From Desulfovibrio sp. MES5 (lineage in GTDB: Bacteria > Desulfobacterota > Desulfovibrionia > Desulfovibrionales > Desulfovibrionaceae), in the NCBI RefSeq assembly GCF_002237645.1, contig NZ_MJUZ01000003.1, forward strand, positions 27,261-91,260: DNA of 64,000 bases. Reading direction: 5' to 3'. The position numbers and the translations under genes are program-made. Numbering within the stretch: position 1 is the first letter of the stretch; each line of letters starts with the position of its first letter. The notes below the pieces were generated by a model, which saw nothing but the letters and a program-made list of their open reading frames with translations, did not search any database and was not told the DNA's origin. Positions 50,545 to 61,076 of the stretch are shown here, piece after piece.

Positions 50545-50709
50545 TTTTTGGGCAGGTCGAAAAAGCTTGACGGAATGCCAGTTGATAATGTCAGCGGCGG
50601 GTAGGGGACGACCCGCCGACGGGCATGTGGCACAGGGCCGCGACCGGCCCCCGCTCATGACGCGCATTTTCACTACAAGTGCGCTTTATTTGTGACAAGG
50701 AAAATCTTC

Positions 50710-51696
50710 ATGTATAATGCAGAGCTAGCGCATGGCGACACTGCCAGCCTCAGTCTTTCACTGGTCGTGCCGGTGTACAACGAGGCGGATGTTATTGACA
50801 TCTTTGTCAGTCGCATAAATGAAGTTTTTGCCGATGCGCCCCACATTGCGTTGGAACTGGTTTTTGTCAACGACGGCAGCACGGACAATACCGCTGAAGC
50901 CCTGGCGCGCCTTTGCCAGCATGACAGCCGTGTGCGCGTGATCGAACTGTCTCGGAATTTCGGCAAAGAGGCGGCATTGACGGCAGGGCTTGACCATGTT
51001 GCAGGGCAGGTAGTGGTGCCAATGGACGTAGACCTGCAAGACCCACCGCAGCTTATTTTCAACATGATCGACAAGTGGCGTGAAGGGTATGACGTGGTCT
51101 TGGGGCGTCGGGCCAACCGTGATTCCGACACGTGGACAAAGCGCACCTTTGCCCAATGGTTCTACAGCCTGCACAACATGATTTCCAGCCCCAAACTGCC
51201 TGTCAATGTGGGCGATTTTCGCCTCATGGACCGGCGCGTGGTGGAGGCTTTGCGCCTGCTGCCCGAATCCCGCCGTTTTATGAAAGGCCTTTTCGCCTGG
51301 CTGGGCTTTCGGACGTGCCATGTGGACTATGTGCGCCCGGCGCGGGTCGGCGGCACAACCAAGTTCAACGGCTGGCGGCTGTGGAACTTTGCGCTTGAGG
51401 GGTTCACAAGCTTCAGCACCGCTCCGCTGCGCGTGTGGACATATGTGGGAATGGTGATTTCGGCCATATCGTTTCTGTACGCCATGATCATCGCCCTCAA
51501 GGTCATACTGCTGGGCGTTGACGTTCCAGGCTACGCCTCAATGATGGTCGCCATAACCTTTCTGGGCGGCTTGCAGCTTATCGGCATTGGGATTCTGGGC
51601 GAATACCTTGGCCGTACCTATCTTGAGTCCAAGCGTCGGCCCACCTATGTGGTGCGTCGCATTCTGAACGGCGAAAAGCGCCCCGAGCAACAATGA
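50710..51696 (+). CDS. Family 2 glycosyltransferase (DPM1/GtrB-like)
   Basis: SLVVPVYNEADVIDIFVSRI, VNDGSTDNT, VPMDVDLQDPP, GDFRLMDRRVVEAL; two C-terminal TM helices. Confidence 0.92.
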   Translation: MYNAELAHGDTASLSLSLVVPVYNEADVIDIFVSRINEVFADAPHIALELVFVNDGSTDNTAEALARLCQHDSRVRVIELSRNFGKEAALTAGLDHVAGQVVVPMDVDLQDPPQLIFNMIDKWREGYDVVLGRRANRDSDTWTKRTFAQWFYSLHNMISSPKLPVNVGDFRLMDRRVVEALRLLPESRRFMKGLFAWLGFRTCHVDYVRPARVGGTTKFNGWRLWNFALEGFTSFSTAPLRVWTYVGMVISAISFLYAMIIALKVILLGVDVPGYASMMVAITFLGGLQLIGIGILGEYLGRTYLESKRRPTYVVRRILNGEKRPEQQ

Positions 51697-51715
51697 CTTC
51701 CGGTTCTGCAACGTT

Positions 51716-53554
51716 ATGAAAAAAGTATCGTTACCGCTTCCGCATACTACTGGCCCCAGCTCTGGCGCGCTTGACGCGCTGTTTGTCCTGCTGGTCGCGC
51801 TCTACGCCCTGGCAGTGGCCCAGGGTATCGTCCCGCTTTCGGGGCAGGGCGCGGATCTTGACAGCGATCTTTCCGTGTATGCGTATTCGATGATCAGGGC
51901 TGACAATCCCCAGGATTTTCAGAATGACGCCATTTTGCGTGAGGCAACGCCAGCCAATTCGCTCTGGAACCTGCAACAGTTCATCGCGGAGCTGCTGACC
52001 CCTGGCGATCAGTACGCCGTGGGGCTTCTGCGGGCGGGCGCGCTTATTATCTTCGTCTATCTGACGGGCATGTACGCGTTGGGCCGCTGGCTCTACGCGG
52101 AACCCGGCCCGGCCCTGATACTGGCCCTGCTGATGAGCATCACCATATGGGTGGGCTGGGGCACGTTCTGGGGCGTCACCCATTCCGACCCGGTGCCGCG
52201 CACGTTCTTTGCCGCCTTGTGGCCCTTTATGCTCATGGGTGCCGTGGCCGCCCTGCGCCAGGCCGCCTGGCGTCCGGCGGTAATGTTCATCACCGGATTG
52301 GGCATGTGGGTGCACAGCCTGGGGGCCCTGAACACAGGCGCCATGTTTTTTCTGGCCTTTGCCTTCCACAGGCCGCAGGGGTGGAGCTGGTCACGGCATA
52401 TATTGAACCTTGCCCTGTGCCTCGTGGTGTACTTTACGCCCGTGCTGCTGTTTCTCTGGCCGTCCCTGGTGCAGAAACAGGGCTTTGGGCCAGCGGAACT
52501 CGAAACATTTCACGCGCTCTTTTCCCTGCGTTGGGCCAAGGACTACGGCCACTTTGCCGAGCGCCTGACGCTCTTTCTGTCGCCGGGCAAACCTGTGTTC
52601 TGGATTTTGCTGGCGGGCCTCGGCAGCTGGTTTGTGGTCATAAAGCACGGCAGCGAGCGGCTGCGGCGTCTTGCGAGCATGTACCCGGCTTTTGTGCTGG
52701 CGCTTGCGCTGGTGGCCACGTTTTCCTGGCTGGAGTCTTTTTTGGCCCCGCGTATGGGGCGGCTGCCCATGGCGCATGAATTCGTGCGCGGGCTGCGCTA
52801 CCTTCTGCCTCTTGCCTGGATAATGATCGGCGGGGTTGTGGCCGTGTTCTGGCTCCGGTTTGCCGGGTGGCTGCGCACGGGATTTTGTGTGCTGGCCGTG
52901 CTGCTTGTGATGCTTTGCAATGGCGACAAGCAGAATGTGGCCGCCTTGTATGCCATAACCAGCCATACCGGTCTGCCCCTGCCCCACATGGACAAGGCAA
53001 GAGCGGACGCGGTCCGGGCCCAAAGCCATCACGAAGCGCTGGAAGCTCTGGAACGGCTGACAGCGCCGGGCGATGTGATCTACAGCAATGCCGGTGACAT
53101 GGGCGTGCGACATATCGCCAAACGCGGCATGGGGCATACGTTTAAAGATGGCGCGCATTCTTTCTACAATAAAAATCTCGACCAGGCGCGGCAGTGGCTT
53201 GCCAATGAAAAGCTACGCACCCAGAGCCCCACGGGCTATGTGGACGTGTGGCTGAAATCCGGCTTGCCCTGGCTTATCAGCGACAGGCCCGAAGACCGTG
53301 ACACGCTGGAAAAGTACGGGCAGGTGGTGTGGGAAAATCCCGGCTGGCTCATTGTGCGCCGAAAGGCTGCCGCTGCCGCGCCCTCGACTGACGCTTCTGC
53401 ATCTCCGTCTGCCCTGTCGTCGCTCTCGGTGGACGCTTCCGAGGCCCCGTCGTCGGCCCCGGCTGATGGTGCCGCGCCATCGGCTGCCGCGCCCGCGTTC
53501 CTGTCGGCCCCGGCTGCCGCGCCACCGTCGGAGCCAGAAAGCGCGTCGCCGTAA
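51716..53554 (+). CDS. Polytopic membrane protein, possible GT-C-type glycosyltransferase, with low-complexity Ala/Ser/Pro tail
   Basis: Many hydrophobic segments, follows GtrB-like gene; tail AAAAPSTDASASPSALSSLSVDASEAPSSAPADGAAPSAAAP. Confidence 0.7.
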   Translation: MKKVSLPLPHTTGPSSGALDALFVLLVALYALAVAQGIVPLSGQGADLDSDLSVYAYSMIRADNPQDFQNDAILREATPANSLWNLQQFIAELLTPGDQYAVGLLRAGALIIFVYLTGMYALGRWLYAEPGPALILALLMSITIWVGWGTFWGVTHSDPVPRTFFAALWPFMLMGAVAALRQAAWRPAVMFITGLGMWVHSLGALNTGAMFFLAFAFHRPQGWSWSRHILNLALCLVVYFTPVLLFLWPSLVQKQGFGPAELETFHALFSLRWAKDYGHFAERLTLFLSPGKPVFWILLAGLGSWFVVIKHGSERLRRLASMYPAFVLALALVATFSWLESFLAPRMGRLPMAHEFVRGLRYLLPLAWIMIGGVVAVFWLRFAGWLRTGFCVLAVLLVMLCNGDKQNVAALYAITSHTGLPLPHMDKARADAVRAQSHHEALEALERLTAPGDVIYSNAGDMGVRHIAKRGMGHTFKDGAHSFYNKNLDQARQWLANEKLRTQSPTGYVDVWLKSGLPWLISDRPEDRDTLEKYGQVVWENPGWLIVRRKAAAAAPSTDASASPSALSSLSVDASEAPSSAPADGAAPSAAAPAFLSAPAAAPPSEPESASP

Positions 53555-53656
53555 CCGGCAGGCGCTCCACGGACAGGCCTGCGCGCACCTTGCGAAGCCC
53601 TGGCTAATTGGGCATAATCATTGGGGTGAACCACTCCAGACCCGTGCGGAGGCCCC

Positions 53657-54448
53657 ATGCAGCCTGAACTTCTACTTTTCGATATTGGCAATACTTCCAT
53701 AAAGATCGGGCTGGCGCACGAGAGGCAGGTGTTGACCTCATACACCTTGCGCACCGATGTGGGGCAAACGGCGGACAATCTCGGCCTCAGCCTCATCGCT
53801 CTCTTGGGGCATGCGGGCGTTGCGCCGCAAAGCCTCAAGGCCTGCGTGGCCTCATCCGTGGTGCCGGGATTCGACCCCCTGCTGCGCGAGGCCGTGTCCC
53901 GGTATGTGGACTGTCCCCTGCTCTGTGTCGGCATGGATCTGCCGGTCCCTCTTGAAAACCGCTATGAACGGCCCGGCGAGGTGGGGGCCGACAGGCTGGT
54001 GGGCGCTTATGCGGCGCGCCGCCAGTGCCCCGAAGCGCCCGGACTGCTCGTGGTGGACTTCGGCACCGCTGTCACCATTGACTGCGTCAACGGCGACGCC
54101 TACATGGGCGGATTGATTTTTCCCGGCCCGCGCACGGCGCTGAGCGCGCTTTCGCGTGAAGCCGCCAAGCTGCCCAGAGTCAATCTGGACGTGCGGGCCG
54201 ACGAGCCCATGCCGGGGCGCAACACCACCACCAGCATACAGCATGGCCTGGTATTCGGCTTTGCCTGCATGGTGGAAGGGCTGACGCAAAGGCTTAAAAG
54301 ACAGTTGCCCGGGCCTGTGAAGGTGCTGGGCACGGGGGGCTTTGCCGCCTCCATCGCCCGGGTAAGCCCGGTTTTTGATCACGTTCTGCCCACGTTGTTG
54401 CTTGAGGGTTTGCGGCGGCTGTACTATGAAGAGCGCACGGCGCTCTGA
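53657..54448 (+). CDS. coaX: Type III pantothenate kinase
   Basis: LLFDIGNTSIKIGL, YERPGEVGADRLVGAYAA, LLVVDFGTAVTIDCVN, GGLIFPG. Confidence 0.95.
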   Translation: MQPELLLFDIGNTSIKIGLAHERQVLTSYTLRTDVGQTADNLGLSLIALLGHAGVAPQSLKACVASSVVPGFDPLLREAVSRYVDCPLLCVGMDLPVPLENRYERPGEVGADRLVGAYAARRQCPEAPGLLVVDFGTAVTIDCVNGDAYMGGLIFPGPRTALSALSREAAKLPRVNLDVRADEPMPGRNTTTSIQHGLVFGFACMVEGLTQRLKRQLPGPVKVLGTGGFAASIARVSPVFDHVLPTLLLEGLRRLYYEERTAL

Positions 54449-55858
<1,410 letters not shown>

Positions 55859-55879
55859 AGCAGGGTTGCTTTGAAATGC

Positions 55880-55921
55880 TTTGTGGGGGAGGGGCCCTTT
55901 TGCAAAAGGGTCCCTCCCCCA
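55880..55921. terminator. Long inverted-repeat/terminator-like hairpin after eno
   Basis: GTGGGGGAGGGGCCCTTTT-gc-AAAAGGGTCCCTCCCCCAC, one mismatch. Confidence 0.75.
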
Positions 55922-56079
55922 CGGCCCCACCCCTAAAATTCTTTCTGTGCCATATCCGCCATGCCCGCCACACCTGTATCAGCGCGGGCAAAGGGCATTT
56001 GCTTTTTCAGGCTGCGCCAGCGAACGCAGCCGCCAGAGCGGGCACAGCATAAAATCGCTCTGGATTGCAGAGAAAAATA

Positions 56080-56134
56080 AAAATGTCAGAGCCCGTGGCC
56101 GCACTATGGCCGTGGGCTCTGACATTTTTGTTCC
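56080..56134. terminator. Bidirectional terminator between eno and folD
   Basis: AAAAATGTCAGAGCCCGTGGCC-gcactat-GGCCGTGGGCTCTGACATTTTT: ~22-bp stem with two G-U pairs, A/T tails both sides. Confidence 0.88.
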
Positions 56135-56297
56135 GCAGTGATTGCCGGGTATTGCAATGGGCACAGGGGGTCTGCGCGATCAGACCAGGGTGATAAAGTG
56201 CCCAGAGTGCTTGAGATTGGAAGCAGGGCAGTCTATACTGCGAGTCTCGTAGGTCAATATGATGTCAGCCGTCTGCAAACGTGTGGACGGAAAATCT

Positions 56298-57173
56298 ATG
56301 GAGCAATACATGATAGTGATTGACGGCAAGAAGACCGCGCAGGATATCCGCGTCGAACTGGCTGCTGAAGTGGGCGAGGGCAGGGCTGCAGGTCGCCGCG
56401 CACCGGGCTTGGCTGTTATTCTGGTGGGTGAAGATCCGGCTTCGCAAGTGTATGTGCGCAACAAGGAAAAAGCCTGCGCCGACGTGGGCATTGTTTCTTT
56501 TGCCTACCGTCTGCCAGCCGATACCCCGCAGCAGGAACTGCTGCACCGTATCAAGGAATGCAATGCCCGGCCCGATGTGGACGGCATTTTGCTGCAATTG
56601 CCGCTGCCCAAGGGGCTGGATGCCCAAGCCTGCCTGCTGGCCATTGACCCGGCAAAGGATGTGGATGGATTTCATCCCGAAAACGTGGGGCGGCTCTCGC
56701 TCGGGCTGCCGGGTTTTGTGTCCTGCACGCCTGCCGGGGTTATAGAGCTTCTGCGCCGCTACAATCTGCCCACCAGGGGCAAGAAGGCCGTAGTGGTGGG
56801 GCGCTCGGATATTGTGGGCAAGCCCCTTGCCCTGCTGCTGACCCGCTCCGGCGAATTCGGCGACGCCACCGTCACCATCTGCCACTCGCGCACTCCCGAT
56901 CTGGCGGCGGAATGCCGCAGTGCGGACTTTCTTTTTCTTGCCATCGGCAGACCGCGCCTCATCACGGGCGACATGGTGCGCCAGGGCGCTGTGGTCATCG
57001 ATGTGGGCATCAACCGCGGCCCCGACGGCCTGTGCGGCGACGCGGACTATGAAAGCGTGAGCGCCAAAGCCTCCGCCATCACGCCCGTCCCCGGCGGCGT
57101 CGGGCCCATGACCATCGCCATGCTGCTTATGAACACCGTACACTCCTGGCGGCAGCGCACGGCCTGCGAATAG
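56298..57173 (+). CDS. folD: Bifunctional methylenetetrahydrofolate dehydrogenase/cyclohydrolase
   Basis: [85 protein letters not shown]. Confidence 0.97.
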   Translation: MEQYMIVIDGKKTAQDIRVELAAEVGEGRAAGRRAPGLAVILVGEDPASQVYVRNKEKACADVGIVSFAYRLPADTPQQELLHRIKECNARPDVDGILLQLPLPKGLDAQACLLAIDPAKDVDGFHPENVGRLSLGLPGFVSCTPAGVIELLRRYNLPTRGKKAVVVGRSDIVGKPLALLLTRSGEFGDATVTICHSRTPDLAAECRSADFLFLAIGRPRLITGDMVRQGAVVIDVGINRGPDGLCGDADYESVSAKASAITPVPGGVGPMTIAMLLMNTVHSWRQRTACE

Positions 57174-57380
57174 TCGTCAGGCTGAGCGGTGGGCTTTGAA
57201 AGGCGTCGTGGGGAGGGACTTTTGAGACCGCGCAGGGCGGCTTTGTCTCCCAGTTCTGAAGTGCTTTGTGGCCCCACCCCCTAAAACCCTTTTGGAGTTT
57301 TAGAGCAGTACCAGGTGTTATTTTTGATCTGAAGGGGAGGGGCATTGCACCTTCCCGGCGCAAGGCATAAAGGAGCGTGC

Positions 57381-57986
57381 ATGGATTTCAAGACTGCGGT
57401 CAGGACGTGTCTGTTTAAAAAGTACAGCGACTTCAAGAGCCGTGCTTCGCGCTCGGAATTCTGGTGGTTCGTGCTCTTTGGCGCCATCGTCAATTCGTTT
57501 TTGGGGCTTTTCAGCAATGCCTCTCCACAGACAGGCATGCTGACAAGCGGTCTTGTGAGTCTTATGCTGCTATTGCCGCATCTTGCGGTGACTGCCCGCC
57601 GCCTGCACGACGCCAACCTTTCCGGCTGGGTTCAGGCGGCCCCCATAGGGCTGGCTGCGCTCGGCGGGCTTGCCCTGTATCTTGACTTTGGCACATCCGC
57701 ATATATGTGCATCATGCTGGCTGGCCTGAGTGGTCTTGGGCTGCTCGTCCTTTATGCCCGCAGGGGCACTGTGGGACCCAACCGTTTTGGCCCCGACCCA
57801 CTGGAAGATGGGGCGTCCGCATCCGCACCTGCCGCCAGCCCCGCTTCTGCTGGCGCAGACGCTGCTGGCAAGCCTGATGATGGATGGGCACGGCTGGCTT
57901 CAAAGCCAGACGATACCCGGGCGCGGGGCGGGGACGCTTCCGGCGTGGAGCCGGGGCAGCGTGCCGTGCCTGACAAAAGAGACTGA
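57381..57986 (+). CDS. DUF805 family membrane protein
   Basis: FKTAVRTCLFKKYSDFKSRASRSEFWWFVLF..AVTARRLHDANLSGW. Confidence 0.92.
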   Translation: MDFKTAVRTCLFKKYSDFKSRASRSEFWWFVLFGAIVNSFLGLFSNASPQTGMLTSGLVSLMLLLPHLAVTARRLHDANLSGWVQAAPIGLAALGGLALYLDFGTSAYMCIMLAGLSGLGLLVLYARRGTVGPNRFGPDPLEDGASASAPAASPASAGADAAGKPDDGWARLASKPDDTRARGGDASGVEPGQRAVPDKRD

Positions 57987-58100
57987 TCCGTCTTTTTAAC
58001 CCCGCGGGTCCGCGCTGGAAGCCGTTTTTCAGCGGCTATTGCAAGACCTGCGGCTATAGCGTATGGCCCGGAAATCCTATGCCATACTGTGAGGACACCT

Positions 58101-59180
58101 ATGTTCCGTAATGCAAAAAATGTCGGTTATTATATGATTGGCCAGGGCAGCCTGAGCCAGCTTGGAGATCTTTTGGCCACACGCCGCGCGGCTGTGGCTG
58201 GCCCTGCGGTCTTTTTTCTGGACCATTTCTTTCAGGGAAAGGACCTGGTGGGCAAACTGCCTGTGGAAAGCCGCGACATGCTGCTCTACATCGACACCAC
58301 CAGCGAACCCACCACGGACAGCGTGGACGGCTACACCGATCAGGTGAAGGCCTTTTTGAACGGCGTGGAACCTTGCGCCCTGGTGGCCCTTGGCGGCGGC
58401 TGCGTGCTTGATACCTGCAAATGCGTTGGCAACCTGCTCGCCAATCCCGGCAAGGCTGAAGACTATCAGGGATGGGATCTGGTCAAGAACCCCGCGCCCT
58501 ACAAAATCGCGGTGCCCACCCTGTCGGGCACGGGCTCCGAAACCTCGCGCACGGGCATCATCTGCAATGAGCAAAAGAACATCAAACTTGGCATGAACAG
58601 CGACTTCACCATGTTCGACCAGGTGCTGATGGATCCCGACCTCACGGCCAGCGTGCCCCGCAACCAGTATTTTTACACGGGCATCGACACCTACATGCAC
58701 TGTTTTGAGAGCATTACCGGCTCTTACCGCAATGTTGTTGTGGACTCCCTGGCGGCAAAAGCCATCGACCTCTGCAAGCAGGTTTTCCTCTCGCAGGACA
58801 TGATGAGCGAAGAAAACCGCGAAAAAGTGATGATCGCCTCCTACCTGGGCGGCATGGCCGCCGGTTTTGTGGGCGTGGTGCATCCCATTTCCGCTGGTCT
58901 CAGCATGGTGCTGCACATGCGCCACGGCATCGCCAACTGCTACGCCCTGTCCGTGCTGGAAGACATTTATCCCGAGCAGTACAAGGAATTCATGACCATG
59001 ATGGAACGCCAGGGCATTGATCTGCCCAAGGGCATCTGCCAGGGTCTTACCGACGCCCAGTACGACGCGCTCTACGGGGCGAGCATCGTGCACGAAAAAC
59101 CGCTGTCCAACCGCCTTGGCCCGGATTTCAAAAAAATCCTCACCAAGGAAAACGTCATCGGGCGCTTTAAAAGGATGTAG
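58101..59180 (+). CDS. Iron-containing alcohol dehydrogenase family, KdnB-like (Kdo 8-oxidase candidate)
   Basis: Fe-ADH layout: ALVALGGGCVLDTCKCVGNLL, TLSGTGSETSRTGII, GIDTYMHCFESITG, HPISAGLSMVLHMRHGIANCY; adjacent to a KdnA-like aminotransferase. Confidence 0.75.
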   Translation: MFRNAKNVGYYMIGQGSLSQLGDLLATRRAAVAGPAVFFLDHFFQGKDLVGKLPVESRDMLLYIDTTSEPTTDSVDGYTDQVKAFLNGVEPCALVALGGGCVLDTCKCVGNLLANPGKAEDYQGWDLVKNPAPYKIAVPTLSGTGSETSRTGIICNEQKNIKLGMNSDFTMFDQVLMDPDLTASVPRNQYFYTGIDTYMHCFESITGSYRNVVVDSLAAKAIDLCKQVFLSQDMMSEENREKVMIASYLGGMAAGFVGVVHPISAGLSMVLHMRHGIANCYALSVLEDIYPEQYKEFMTMMERQGIDLPKGICQGLTDAQYDALYGASIVHEKPLSNRLGPDFKKILTKENVIGRFKRM

Positions 59181-59401
59181 CCGCAGCGCTCGCATCTGAA
59201 CACTACTGACATCATCTGTCGGCGGCGAGGGCCAAAGCCTCGCCGCCGTCAGCCACTTTCGGACGGCAGCCCAAGGCGTCCGACCTGCCAGAGCACTGGC
59301 AGCGCCGCACTGTCATGGCTGATCCGCCTTGCGGGACGCAGGCCGGGCGCAAGCTCCGCCGGGCCGCGTTTCAAGCGCAAAACTCCACAGTGAGGAGTCT
59401 C

Positions 59402-60589
59402 ATGGATATCAAAGTCAACTTCAGCGGCCGCGCCATCCGCTACACCGAAGACGAAATCGCCGTCGTGGTAGAGGCCATGCGCAATGCCGACCCCCTGACC
59501 CAGGGCCACTATATGCGCCAGTTTGAAAGCAAGTTCGCCGACTATCAGGGCGTTGCCCAGGGAACGTGCTTTACCACCATGAACGGCTGCTCCGCGCTGG
59601 AACTTTCGGCTCAGCTCTGCCTGTTCAATGAAGGCGACGAGGTGGTCATTCCCTCCCACACCTTCACGGCTTCGGCCTATCCGTATGTCAAAAAGGGCGC
59701 AAAGCTCATTTGGGCAGATGTGGACCTGCACACCCGCGTGGTCACGGCTGAAAGCATCGAGCGTGTCTTGAGCCCGCGCACCAAGGCCGTGGTGGTGGTG
59801 CACCTTTATGGCTATGTGGCGGACATGCCCGCCATTGCCGCCCTGTGCAAGGAGCGCGGCCTGATCCTCATCGAAGACGCGGCCCAGGCCATCGGGGCCG
59901 AGATTGGCGGCGTCAAGGCCGGAGCCTTTGGCGACATGGCCATCTTCTCCTTCCATTCGCACAAAAACCTCACCACCTTGGGCGAAGGCGGCATGCTTTA
60001 CGTGCGTGACCCCAAGCTTGCGGCCATGGTGCCCACCCTGCGCCACAATGGGCACTGCGCCTTTGACTTTGAACGCCCGGACTACTGGAAGCCCGCCATG
60101 GGCAACGTGGATATGCCTTTTATCGACGGTCGCATGGTGCAGCCCAACAACTACTGTCTCGGTGAAGTGGAGTGCGCCCTGGGCGCAAAGCTGCTGGAGC
60201 GCATTGATGAAATCAATGACCAGAAGCGTGCGCGTGCCCTGGCCTTCATCGACGCCCTGAAGGATTTTCCCGAACTGGAGTTCCACCGCGAAGACAGCCG
60301 TCGCCACAACTATCACCTGTTGGCGGCCCGCATGACTTCCGGCGTTGAGGCCCGTGACCGCTTCATGCGCGCCATGTTCGATGAAAAGGGCGTCAAGTGC
60401 GTTGTGCAGTATATTCCGCTGGACAGGTACGGATATTACCGGCGACTGGGCATGGGCGAAGCCTGCTGCCCCAATGCCGACCAGTTCTTTGACGCCATGA
60501 TTTCCTTCCCCTTCCAGCACTGGCTGTCGGAAGAAGAATTTGACTACATGCTGGCGTCGACCCGCGAAGTGCTGGCGAAAATCCGTTAG
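59402..60589 (+). CDS. DegT/DnrJ/EryC1 (KdnA-like) sugar aminotransferase
   Basis: TTMNGCSALELSAQLC, GDEVVIPSHTFTASAYPYVKKGAKLIWADVD, LILIEDAAQAIGAEIGG, FSFHSHKNLTTLGEGGM (PLP Lys region). Confidence 0.82.
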   Translation: MDIKVNFSGRAIRYTEDEIAVVVEAMRNADPLTQGHYMRQFESKFADYQGVAQGTCFTTMNGCSALELSAQLCLFNEGDEVVIPSHTFTASAYPYVKKGAKLIWADVDLHTRVVTAESIERVLSPRTKAVVVVHLYGYVADMPAIAALCKERGLILIEDAAQAIGAEIGGVKAGAFGDMAIFSFHSHKNLTTLGEGGMLYVRDPKLAAMVPTLRHNGHCAFDFERPDYWKPAMGNVDMPFIDGRMVQPNNYCLGEVECALGAKLLERIDEINDQKRARALAFIDALKDFPELEFHREDSRRHNYHLLAARMTSGVEARDRFMRAMFDEKGVKCVVQYIPLDRYGYYRRLGMGEACCPNADQFFDAMISFPFQHWLSEEEFDYMLASTREVLAKIR

Positions 60590-60735
60590 CGCATTTTACC
60601 TTTGAAACAGGTTGCATGCTCTAACGCCGCACGCGAGTGCAACACGCCGCAACATTGCGTGGAATCTGCCGAAAATCGCATTTTGCGGCAGAATGGCACC
60701 TTGAAATACTTTATATTTCAAAGGTAAGCTGATCC
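60590..60735. repeat. Dispersed intergenic hairpin repeat, copy 2
   Basis: GCGCATTTTACCTTTGAAACAGGTTGCATGCTCTAACGCCGCACGCGAGTGCAACACGCC...TCTGCCGAAAATCGCATTTTGCGGCAGAATGGCACCTTGAAATACTTTATATTTCAAAGG. Confidence 0.85.
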
Positions 60736-61076
60736 GGGACGGCGCTCTTCGTCCCTGGTCGTGCCGTATATTAAGGGCTGCCGGGGGGCGCGCCAATGCG
60801 CGCCCCCCGATGGCCCTGAAGCAATTTCAATTTAAAACTGCTCTGGCCGCTGCGGAACAGTCGCCCGCCGTAAAGGGGCAAGCGCAGTTATCCGCGCACG
60901 TATCTGCGCTGTTAAAAGTCAGAGCGGGCGAAGCTGACCCGTTGAGAACATACATTTACATTGTGAGCCTGCCCCGGGCCTTGCAAAAAGACTGAGCCGC
61001 CTTCGAGCAGTCAGCATCCCAAACGAACAGGCCGCGTTGAAAATGGTTAAAACCGGCCAGCGCATAAGGGTTTACC

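Noticed and set aside
56140-56300. 6S RNA, SRP RNA or folate riboswitch upstream of folD
   Set aside because: Looked for characteristic motifs and found none convincing by eye; kept only as a low-interest sRNA suggestion.
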